Shown: piece after piece, positions 33,186 to 42,262 of the stretch
How positions within the stretch are numbered: position 1 is the stretch's first letter
Layout: each line of letters opens with the position of its first letter
DNA from: Euclidia mi
Lineage: Eukaryota > Arthropoda > Insecta > Lepidoptera > Erebidae
NCBI GenBank assembly: GCA_944739405.2
Contig: OX123193.2
Span: 13,752,519-13,816,518 of the forward strand
Direction: 5' to 3'
Length of the DNA stretch: 64,000 nucleotides
The notes under the pieces: generated by a model
Told to the model about the DNA's origin: nothing
Databases searched by the model: none
Seen by the model: the letters and a program-made list of their open reading frames with translations, nothing else
Position numbers and translations under genes: made by a program

Positions 33186-34439
33186 ATGCGAAAAACAAAT
33201 AATAATGAGAGTCTTTGCCAGTATTGTTGCCTTTTTAGCTTAAATTGAGTCTAACTATGTGAATGAATCTTAAAGTTATAAATCAATGTAACGCGCCGTA
33301 ACTCTGTTATTCTCTTCAGAAAGTGGCTCACATAATCTTTTAGAAACAATCAGTTTTTAAGCGAATTGTTCACCGAGTACTAACTACTAACACGAAGTTA
33401 GGCTCGCCAGTATTCTGTTGCTCCACATAAATCTTGTTAAAACATGGCTAAACGCTCTGAACCAAATAAGTTTATAATTGGCCGCACGTACGGTACATTG
33501 AGCGAGCGCTCGAGTGGGAGACAATCCCTAACTATCAGTGTGTAAGATACACGGGTGCTCGAGGTAAAGATGCTTTTAAAAGAAGGGAAATATGTTGAGG
33601 TAGGAGGCTGCCTGGTGGTACGGATATATTTTTGAGATATGTCTTCACCACGTAATAGTTCAGTATGAGTGTCGCTGCTTACCGTACTTCTATATAGAAA
33701 TGACAGATAATAAAAGTAAATAGGTTCAGGCTTATTACAAAACTGTTTGTTACTGAACGAGTGCCGACCTTTGGGTGCTCATTCGGTATCTCACAAAATC
33801 CAGAAATCTGAATATTGACCTGAATATTCTGTACGGAGCCGACGCAGACAACCCATTTGTTCCGTGGATACGCAAATAATTTTACCATTACATAGTTTTC
33901 CTGCCAAAATACATGTTATAGAAAATGCTACGTTTGAGATGCAGTTTCTTGACTGTAAGATGAACGTATAAAGTACTGTAGCTGAATTTCAATTGGCATA
34001 TAACATTTTGGAGTTAACTATTTGGCGACATTGCCAGGATGAGAATATTTTGACTCTGTGACCTACGGACATACTGTCTGTAACTAGCAAATATTTACTA
34101 GCCTGTGTGACTACTATAAACAGAGACTCCTGCATGACGCTTCGATACTGATTTGATTTGTATGACCATTATTCAAAGTTCTGGAACATTCGGAAAGGTC
34201 TGACTGAAACTAGTCTGTAAACGTACCGGTCAGTCCTATTTTTTTTAAATCAGTTATTTGTTTCTAGGTTTTTAAAAAAACCGGTTTGCCGAACTAAGAA
34301 GAAACATCCGAAAAGACTTAGGGGGCATATTATAATCTATTTCAGTATAAAACAAAAAATAAGAAAAAATACAATGTAGAACGTAAAATGTTTAACTATC
34401 CTCATTTACATGTGAATTTTTTCGTACATATATAATTAT
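33186..34439. other. No gene seen
   Basis: Mixed composition. The minus ORF 33679-33888 (69 codons) has no motif. No repeat structure I can define lies before the 5' end of the RTE element. Confidence 0.3.
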
Positions 34440-34459
34440 ATAACAATAGATCTCATATA

Positions 34460-35772
34460 TTGGGCGAAATTCCCAACGGCGACGCGCTTTGCCACACGTC
34501 ACGTTTTGTTGTCTACCCGTCAAACAGAGGCAAAAGGAGGGCTAGGGAATGCCTGTTTGCATCGGTGAATGTTTTTGGAGGAGTGGATGGTAAGATTGAT
34601 GAATTGTGTGATATGATGGATGTAAGGGAAATTGATATACTAGGAGTGAGTGAAACTAAGAAGAAAGGTTGTTCAACAACTACTCATGGTAGATATAGTG
34701 CATATTGGTCTGGAGTTGTTGATTCTGAGAGAGCTAGCCAAGGAGTTGGAATGATTCTTTCAGATAGGATGAATGAGTGTGTGAAAGAATATGAATTTGT
34801 TAACTCCAGGCTTATTTGGGTGCGACTGAAACTCGGGTTAACTAAAGTCTTTGTTTTCTCTGTTTATGCTCCAGACATGTCCAAACCGTCAAATGTAAGA
34901 CAGGAATTCTGGTATAATGTAAGAGATGTGCTTGCTAGGTGTGAGAATAATGAAAGGATAATTATGTTAGGTGACTTTAATGGTTGGGTAGGCGTGTGTC
35001 GTGATGGCTATGAAAGGGTTCTAGGGCGATTTGGTGACGAGAAGGTGAATGAAAATGGTGAAAGTTTACTGGATATATGTATGGAGAGAAAGCTTGTGGT
35101 GACAAACACTATGTTGAGTCACAAGATGATTCATATGTATACATGGCAAAGGCAGACAGACCGAAGTATGATAGATTTTGTTGTGATAGACGAACGATTG
35201 AAAGCAAAAGTGAAAGATACTAGAGTGTACCGAGGCTTAAATGTGGGTACTGACCATTTTTTGGTAGTCAGCCGCATAGCGGGACTAACCACAAAATGGC
35301 GCCATCGTCCTCGCATACACTCACCTGCCATAGAAAGAGTGAAAGTTGAAAGATTTGAAGAAGAGGATGTACGTAGTCAGTATAAAGAGGCATTGGAAGA
35401 AAGATTTTAAGAATCGTTTGAGGAAGATGATTGTGAGATTGAAGAATTTTGGAAAGTGTTTAAGAATGGAGTAATAGAGACAGCTACACAAGTATGAGGC
35501 GTAAGCAAGAGAAAGCATGTTAAGAAGATATGTAATGAATGGTGGGATCAGAAAGTAAGTAGTGTGATCGCGGAAAAGCGTAAAGCATGGATGGACTTGC
35601 TGGCCATAAGAGCCAACAAAAGGATACAAGGTAGTGTGACTGTCAATGAGAGGATAGTAAAGGAAAAGTATGAAAGGTTAAAATTTAAAGTAAAAGAGAC
35701 AGTGAGAAGAAAGAAAGAAGAATGTAAGGATAAAGTTGCCAATATCAAAGTATTATTCTGGCACTTGGTTAG
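34460..35772 (+). pseudogene. RTE copy B, 5' piece: AP endonuclease
   Basis: This part would nick target DNA. It reads ASVNVFGGVDGKIDELCDMM, GVSETKKKG, GVGMILSDRMNE, VFVFSVYAPD, MLGDFNGWVG, LLDICMERKLVVTNTM, YTWQRQTDRSMIDFVVIDE and GLNVGTDHFLVVSRI. These are the ordered endonuclease blocks of RTE elements, with the final DH pair kept. The frame is stopped at 35408-35410 (TAA) and again near 35495 (TGA). It resumes in the same frame (35564 onward, KRKAWMDLLAIRANKR) up to LVSG, where the BEL element cuts in. The two nonsense mutations make it inactive. Confidence 0.85.
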
Positions 35773-36292
35773 TGGTAGCGCCATCTACCTTCCTATCTAC
35801 AACTAATCGCATCAACATGAATCGTTCCACGCTTGTCTAGTGCGAGCGATATCATATTTCCGTCCCTCTCTTTCCCTCTCCCTGGAAGAGGCACTGCCTT
35901 GCGCCTGATTTCGTCGCCGCGATCGTGAACGCGACGGACAGTCTCGAACATTCCGCTCGCTAAGAACGCCGTCTCGATACCGCTCCGCGCCGCGCCGCTG
36001 TAGGTGATTTACCGCTTCCACCAAGGAAAACCCGCTCGTGAGTGCTAGTGAAAACAAGCAGCTGCATCGCGAAACCACCAGGAGGACAAGAAACGAAGAA
36101 GGCTGAATAAGGTAGGTGCCTTCCATCCTTGAAGTATCCTATGCCCACTCAATCACCTCCTTCCGCAACCATCTCCTCTTCCCTTAATTCCTTTCCAGGC
36201 GGCGAAGAACCGCTATCCTCCTAATACAGTCCATTTCCTTTTCCAAGTCGCCTAGAACCCTACCCCACGGTTTCGGCACCACGCCAATACCA
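35773..36292 (+). repeat. BEL/Pao 5' LTR
   Basis: Begins TGGTAGCGCCATCTACC and ends GCCAATACCA. It differs from the 3' LTR by two substitutions (near 35849 and 36268) and one base of length near the end. It would hold the promoter and polyadenylation signals. Minus-strand ORFs of 104 and 62 codons recur in both LTRs because of the duplication and are not genes. Confidence 0.93.
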
Positions 36293-36619
36293 TTTTTTTG
36301 ATCCATACGAGTCGGATTCATTTACGTTTTATACGTTATACCGCTATACCTAGGCAGTTATAGCACCTAGCTATACTCCTAATATATTCATATAACCGTC
36401 ACATGGTTATTTCCGCCCGCATTAGTAGGTAAACTTTTATGTAGCTACCTACTTATTAAATTATTATTTTATAATAACTATCATAGTTGTCTTATAAATC
36501 TCATATTTCAATCAACTTTTATTTCCTCAGCTCTAAAGTGTTGCCTACTTAGGTAAAATAATAGATACATTAGATATTCTTATTTTGTTTCGTTCTCATT
36601 AGCTTATACTTACGTAAGC

Positions 36620-38653
36620 ATGTCACAACAAAAGAAGTCACGCGTGTCGGAAGACAAAGTGATGACAATCTTAGAAGCAAAACGCAATATTTTATTTGAG
36701 CGCATTCAAAATATCTATGAATGCTCAAAAACCGCATCTATGTCTGACAGCAATAGCGAAGCATTTCTCAGTTATTGTATAACAGTAGATAGTATTCGAA
36801 CGGATTTTCATAAGTTGTTAGACGATTATAACGCAAGATTACTTTCTATCAATCCTGATGAAAAACCGAACTATCAGGCGTATACATCATTCGAAGATCT
36901 TTATTGTATTATTAAGCGTATACAATCGCAATTGGAGGGTAAATGTTCAGCAGAGCCCGTTGCCCGCAAACCGAGATTACCGCCAATCGAGATTATGTCG
37001 TTTGACGGAGATATACGAAATTGGCCGTTATTCTATGCAAGTTTTAAGTCTACAGTGCACGATAATGGTTCTCTGACAGATGCTGACAGGTTGTACTATT
37101 TAATAGGTAAACTGTCACCGAAGGCCCAGTCCGTATTTGCAGGTGTCACACCCAGTGCTGAGAATTATCAGGTCATATTTCAGTCACTACTTGACAGATA
37201 TCAAGACACGCGCGTTCTAGCGTCTACGTACTTTGACCAAGCTTTAAATCTCAAACTGTCCAGCAACGCGTCTGTCTCGAATTTCCAGCTGTTTATTAAT
37301 AACTTCGTAACCGCGGTTAATTCTCTTAGGAATTTAAAATTAGAAGATCTTTCCGACTTTATGTTGCTTCAACTCGCTTTAAAAAAGTTTGACACTGATA
37401 CAATTCGCGCATTCGAGATGACGGAACGCAATAATAAAATACCTACACTAGATAGTTTTATTTCGTTCATCAAAGATCAGTGTCGAATATTTCATAATAC
37501 GCAGTCTGGTTCGCCTGGCCCGTCTAACACTAACAACAACAAACAAAGGTTGAATAAATCGCGAAATAGTAATAATAACTCAGTCCCTAATCCACAATCT
37601 TACGTAACATGTTCGGAATCTAATAGTAATAATTCACAGAAGTGTCTGTGCAGTAATATAGTGCACGACCATTACTATAAGTGTCCCACCTTTAATGATT
37701 TAAATCCAATTGCTCGTTTTAAAAGCGTAAAAGATAACAAAGCTTGCATTAATTGCTTAAGCATAAAACATAAAACGAGTAATTGTTCCAGTAGAACGAG
37801 ATGTCGCACATGTAAACAAAAACATCACACACTGTTACATTATGATAAAAATAACCGGTTGTCAAGCCAATCCGCTAACCTTGACACACTCGCGCCGCAG
37901 GTGCAGCAGACCACGGTAGCTGCGCCTTCCGCGTCTGAGGGCGAAGTATCGTTGTGTATGACATCCATTGCGCGGGCGACGCGCACGCGAGGACGGCACT
38001 CGCGCATCTATAATGATCCGCGCAGAGCCAAAACGCAGTGTACGGCGTCTAACACGGTACTGTTGGCGACAGCGCAAGTTATCGTATATGATGTTAAAGG
38101 GTCGCCGCACATGGTACGTTGTCTGCTAGATAGCGCATCTCAGACCAATCTAATAACATCGGAATGCTTCAAACGCCTCGGATTATGGAATAATTTTAAA
38201 AATACTAACTCAACCGTCAAAGGGATAGGCGGATCAGAAAGGCATTGCAGGGGTTCCGTAGATGTTAAAATACATTCGCGTTTTGATAGGAACATTAATT
38301 TTAACATTTCTTCGCTTATCGTGGAGCGTATCACGGACGCATTGCCGAACGCTAATGTAGACGTACCATCACTCACTCATCTCGAGTCATTGCCGTTAGC
38401 CGACGCGGAGTTTGCGAATCCGGCAGGCATTGATCTTTTGATCGGAGCTTCAATATTTCCGCACTTGCTACTAACTAACATAGTTCGTAGTGAGCGATAT
38501 GATTTACCGCCCGCTATTGAGACGGTACTTGGGTATGTGATTATGGGTACCGTACCTACGTTACATACTTCTCATTGTATTACGTCTTGTTGTTGTTCTG
38601 CTCTTCAAGAGATCAAGGTGGGTGCTAAAACTGTGTGTAAGATAAAGCACTAA
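36620..38653 (+). CDS. BEL/Pao Gag-protease polyprotein
   Basis: 677 codons, open throughout. The N-terminal gag part has PPIEIMSFDGDIRNWPLFY (about 122-140), the diagnostic start of the DUF1759-type Pao gag, and LIGKLSPKAQSVFAGV. A polar Asn-rich linker follows. Zinc knuckles occur at about 375-407, CINCLSIKHKTSNC (CX2CX4HX4C) and a second CX2C unit ending HTLLH. The aspartic protease has LLDSASQTNLITSECF (about 502), with DSA as the catalytic triad, and LLIGASIFPHLLL with ILGY-like VLGYVIMGTV at the end. Gag forms the virus-like particle and the protease matures it. After GYVIMG the pol reading frame should continue, but it is lost in a tandem repeat and deletion from about 38655. The start is the first ATG in frame, with good length for this family. 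Confidence 0.88.
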   Translation: MSQQKKSRVSEDKVMTILEAKRNILFERIQNIYECSKTASMSDSNSEAFLSYCITVDSIRTDFHKLLDDYNARLLSINPDEKPNYQAYTSFEDLYCIIKRIQSQLEGKCSAEPVARKPRLPPIEIMSFDGDIRNWPLFYASFKSTVHDNGSLTDADRLYYLIGKLSPKAQSVFAGVTPSAENYQVIFQSLLDRYQDTRVLASTYFDQALNLKLSSNASVSNFQLFINNFVTAVNSLRNLKLEDLSDFMLLQLALKKFDTDTIRAFEMTERNNKIPTLDSFISFIKDQCRIFHNTQSGSPGPSNTNNNKQRLNKSRNSNNNSVPNPQSYVTCSESNSNNSQKCLCSNIVHDHYYKCPTFNDLNPIARFKSVKDNKACINCLSIKHKTSNCSSRTRCRTCKQKHHTLLHYDKNNRLSSQSANLDTLAPQVQQTTVAAPSASEGEVSLCMTSIARATRTRGRHSRIYNDPRRAKTQCTASNTVLLATAQVIVYDVKGSPHMVRCLLDSASQTNLITSECFKRLGLWNNFKNTNSTVKGIGGSERHCRGSVDVKIHSRFDRNINFNISSLIVERITDALPNANVDVPSLTHLESLPLADAEFANPAGIDLLIGASIFPHLLLTNIVRSERYDLPPAIETVLGYVIMGTVPTLHTSHCITSCCCSALQEIKVGAKTVCKIKH

Positions 38654-38654
38654 T

Positions 38655-38750
38655 TAGCTATGCTATGCTATGCTATGCTACGCCATGCTCTGCTATGCTA
38701 CGCTATGCTATGCTAAGCTACGCTACGCTACACTATACTATACTACACAT
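38655..38750. repeat. Degenerate pentamer array (TATGC/TACGC)
   Basis: A run of CTATG- and CTACG-type pentamers (TATGCTATGCTATGCTACGC and onward) sits exactly where the element jumps from protease to the late part of reverse transcriptase. The repeat is thus at, or created by, the deletion junction. Confidence 0.85.
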
Positions 38751-38765
38751 CCGCTTTGTATATAG

Positions 38766-39853
38766 ATGACATTGCCTAATGTCATACCCGCTCCGCTAGC
38801 AATTTCGCTTTGTGAAGAGCTTATTCAGCTTTTCAAGCGAGGCCAGTTTGATCTTGTCAAATGGACAAGCAACTCTAAGGAGGTTCTCGCACGCATACCA
38901 GATTCTCATAAGGCTTCTCCAGACATTGAGTTTGAGAAGTCTGTACCGCATAAGGTTCTCGGTTTACGCTGGGACAAATCCTGCGATAGTTTTCGGTTTG
39001 ACGTCTCACCGCCAGATGATAAGTGCGCCAAGAGCACTATGCGGTCCACAGTGGCTCGACTATGGGACATAATGGGTTTTGTGGCTCCCACAATTTTGTA
39101 CGCCAAGCTCTTGATCAAAGAGCTTTGGCTATCAAAGTGTGAGTGGGATGATACACCCCCTGACCATATTGTCGCCGCTTGGGGCCAGTTTTGTATTGAG
39201 CTTACCGCGCTCAATCATATTACTATTCCGCGTCATCTTGGGTTGGTAGATGGATGTACCGTCAACTTAATAGGTTTCGCTGACGCCAGCGAGCGTGCTT
39301 ACGGCGGAGTCGTATATCTGCAAGTCCGCATTGGTTCTAACTACTCGGTGCAGTTAGTTTGTGCCAAGTGTAAGGTCTCGCCTGTTAAAACCATTACGGT
39401 TGCGAGACTGGAGTTGTGCGCGGCCCTTCTGCTGTCTCAGTTGCTCCGCAAGGTTCAAGACACAGTTTGCCCCACTACCCCATAAATAAAATACACGCAT
39501 TTTCCGACTCCAAAGTAGTGCTCGCTTGGATTCATTCTTCTCTTCACCGCTGGCAGACTTTTGTCGCCAACCGCGTTATTAAATTGATTGAACTTGTTCC
39601 CGCTACTTGTTTCAATCACGTCGCGGGTTATCGTACTCGTCTTCAGGAAGAACTCTCCATAGATCATATTGACTGGAAGTTTATTCCACCAGCATCACCA
39701 CATTTCGGTGGATGTTGGGCAAGCATGGTCAAAGTAATTAAAACGCATCTCTTCAAAGTTATAGGTCAACAGATCCTCTCTTACGAAGAGCCTTTAACCG
39801 TCCTTGCACAAGTCGAGGCACTGATCAACTCGCGTCCGCTTCCAACTCAGTGA
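38766..39853 (+). pseudogene. BEL/Pao pol remnants: RT end, RNase H-like region and integrase fragment
   Basis: 38766-39485 (239 codons) holds LCEELIQLFKRGQFDLVKWT, VLGLRWDKSCDSFRFDV, the Pao-specific LWDIMGFVAPTILYAKLLIK and LIGFADASERAYGGVVYL, the RNase H-type start. The frame then shifts near 39480. 39486-39670 gives KIHAFSDSKVVLAWIHSS, RWQTFVANRV and LVPATCFNHVAGY. After another deletion, near 39665, WKFIPPASPHFGGCWASMVK and LINSRPLPTQ belong to the second half of the integrase core. RT motifs A-C (including the YxDD aspartates) and the first integrase acidic residues are missing. It cannot make its own cDNA. Confidence 0.85.
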
Positions 39854-40067
39854 GATCTAGCCTGAAGTTGGACTTACCTCTTAGTTTAAGTATTTAGTTA
39901 GTAGTTTTCGCTATTATTGCGTTTGTAGTTTTCGCTAAAGTTAATTTAGATTAATTTATTGTCATATCGCTGTCTTAGCCTATTGATGGGTTATGCGGTA
40001 GTAAACCCAACGTAGCTAAGTTCAATTCTATTTTCTTTAAAGGCAACCCTTTAGGGCCGGCGGGATA

Positions 40068-40586
40068 TGGTAGCGCCATCTACCTTCCTATCTACAACTA
40101 ATCGCATCAACATGAATCGTTCCACGCTTGTCTAGTGCGAACGATATCATATTTCCGTCCCTCTCTTTCCCTCTCCCTGGAAGAGGCACTGCCTTGCGCC
40201 TGATTTCGTCGCCGCGATCGTGAACGCGACGGACAGTCTCGAACATTCCGCTCGCTAAGAACGCCGTCTCGATACCGCTCCGCGCCGCGCCGCTGTAGGT
40301 GATTTACCGCTTCCACCAAGGAAAACCCGCTCGTGAGTGCTAGTGAAAACAAGCAGCTGCATCGCGAAACCACCAGGAGGACAAGAAACGAAGAAGGCTG
40401 AATAAGGTAGGTGCCTTCCATCCTTGAAGTATCCTATGCCCACTCAATCACCTCCTTCCGCAACCATCTCCTCTTCCCTTAATTCCTTTCCAGGCGGCGA
40501 AGAACCGCTATCCTCCTAATACAGTCCATTTCCTTTTCCAAGTCGCCTAGAACCCTACCCCATGGTTTCGGCACCACGCCATACCA
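40068..40586 (+). repeat. BEL/Pao 3' LTR
   Basis: Same termini and sequence as the 5' LTR, starting TGGTAGCGCC after GGCGGGATA and ending ACGCCATACCA. The next base resumes the RTE reading frame (AQGKARDSKV, then IRDVNGNIIRE). Confidence 0.93.
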
Positions 40587-41826
40587 GCCCAAGGCAAAGC
40601 AAGAGACTCGAAAGTTGGTGTGATAAGGGATGTAAATGGAAATATTATAAGAGAGCATGGGGAAGTTTTGGTTCAGAGGAAGGTATATTTTGAGAATTTG
40701 TTTGAACGAGGAGAAAGTGAAACTAGAAATATAGTAGCGAATGAGGCAGATAATTGTAAAAGTAATATAAGTTTGGAAGAGATACGGTATGCAATGAAAA
40801 GTATGAAAACGGGTAAAGCTGCGGGATATAACAGGATAACTGCTGAAATGCTCAAGGTAGGCGAAGGCGTCACCGCAAGCCTGCTGTACCTACTTTTCAA
40901 TAAATTTTGGCGGTCCGGTCGTGTACCAGGTGACTGGAACAAGGCCGTAATTGTGCCACTGTACAAGGGAAAAGGGTCACAGCAGGAATGCAAAAATTAT
41001 CGCAGTATAAGCCTCCTAAGTGTTGCTGGCAAACTGTATGCAAAGATACTATAGATATAGATAAGAGTGGTGAGGGATGAACTTTGGTCAACACTTTCTG
41101 TGTATGGAGTGAGCAGCAGTCTAATACGGGCACTTGAATCCTTATACAGGGATTCAAGTGCCTGTGTCAGAATAAACGGGGCCTACACGGACTGGTTTAC
41201 CATTGATCGTGGTGTTAGACAGGGATGTGTAGCGTCTCTTTGGCTGTTCAATCTATTCATGGACAGTTGTTTGACCGATCTCAAAGAGTCTGAATGGGGA
41301 TTAACAATGGGTGAATCTTTGTTTAAGACCCTGTTATACGCTGACGATCAGGTTCTTTTTGCGTCGTCAGCGTCTGATTTACAGCAGATGGTCACCGTAA
41401 TGAATGAGGCGTATAAGAAGAAGGGCATGAAAGTGAATGTAAGCAAGACTAAGGTCATGGTCATAGAGAGGGAAGACAGTATAACTGAATGTAACATAAT
41501 GATAGGAGATGAAAAAGTGGAACAAGTGAATGAGTTTGTGTATTTAGGGTCTATGTTTACGAGAGATGGTAAATGTGAAGGAGATGTTGATAGGAGAGTG
41601 AAAGCAGGAAATAGTGAGAATGGCGCCTTACAGCTCATCATCAGTAACGAAATTATCCCAAGTAAGGCTCGCCTTGCTGTACTGCAGAGAGTTTTGTCGC
41701 CAACGCTGATGTATGGTAGCGAATCATGGGTATGGTAGAAGAAGCATGAAAGTAGAGTCAATGCTGTGGAGATGCAAGCTTTGAGGAGTATGTACGGAGT
41801 AAGGCTGATAGATAAAGTAAAAACAG

Positions 41827-41828
<2 letters not shown>
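40587..41828 (+). pseudogene. RTE copy B, middle piece: reverse transcriptase with motif A deleted
   Basis: Continues the RTE ORF with GVIRDVNGNIIREHGEV, MKTGKAAGYNRITAEMLKVG, NKAVIVPLYKGKGSQQECKN, YRSISLLSVAGKLYAKIL and a stop at 41052-41054. It goes on in the same frame with VRDELWSTLSVYGVSSSLI, GVRQGCVASLWLFNLFMD, LLYADDQVLFA (motif C, near 41336), EFVYLGSMFTRDG and LSPTLMYGSESWVW with another stop at 41738. Between AKIL and VRDELW about 55-60 codons expected in this family are missing, including the GF.KGRG block and motif A with its catalytic Asp. LINE 3 interrupts it after RLIDKVKTV. Confidence 0.85.
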
Positions 41829-41857
<29 letters not shown>

Positions 41858-42262
41858 AGTTTTAGGATTGTCTACATTACATACACTAATACAGTCAAAT
41901 ATAAAAAAGGCAAACAGACATTTCTAGTGCTGTAACACTTACAGACAACCACAACATGCAGTGATTAACATATAATGACAATAATAATTAACAACATTTC
42001 TTGCAATCAGTTATATACCTAATTACAATGTTAAAAATAAATTAATTGAAATGAAACTAAAAATTAGATTAAATTACAATAAATAAAATTAAGTTACGGA
42101 TAGTCTATGTCAGTTCTGTTATAAAAATAAAAAATAAATCATAAATTTTTTCATAATTGTTAAAAATGTAAATAATGTCATTTTACAAAAATAATGCAAA
42201 TAAAAATATAAAATTAATACAGATTTAAATATTTTAATGATAAACTTCGTTTCTTATTTTAT

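Larger units (their letters stand above)
35773..40586 (+). mobile_element. BEL/Pao LTR retrotransposon, internally deleted
   Basis: Two LTRs of 520 and 519 bp share TGGTA...TACCA termini and flank a gag-protease frame and remnants of reverse transcriptase, RNase H and integrase. The full internal region of a BEL element is usually 5-6 kb; here only about 3.8 kb remain, with most of the RT palm and the front of integrase gone. A purine-rich GGGCCGGCGGGATA precedes the 3' LTR and may be the polypurine tract. I see no target duplication: the flanks are GGTTAG and GCCCAA. The element lies inside the RTE ORF. Confidence 0.85.

Noticed and set aside
35812..36148. Minus-strand Arg-rich ORFs of 104 and 62 codons, repeated at 40107-40443
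   Set aside because: They lie inside both LTRs of the BEL/Pao element, antisense to its transcription, and are duplicated only because the LTRs are.
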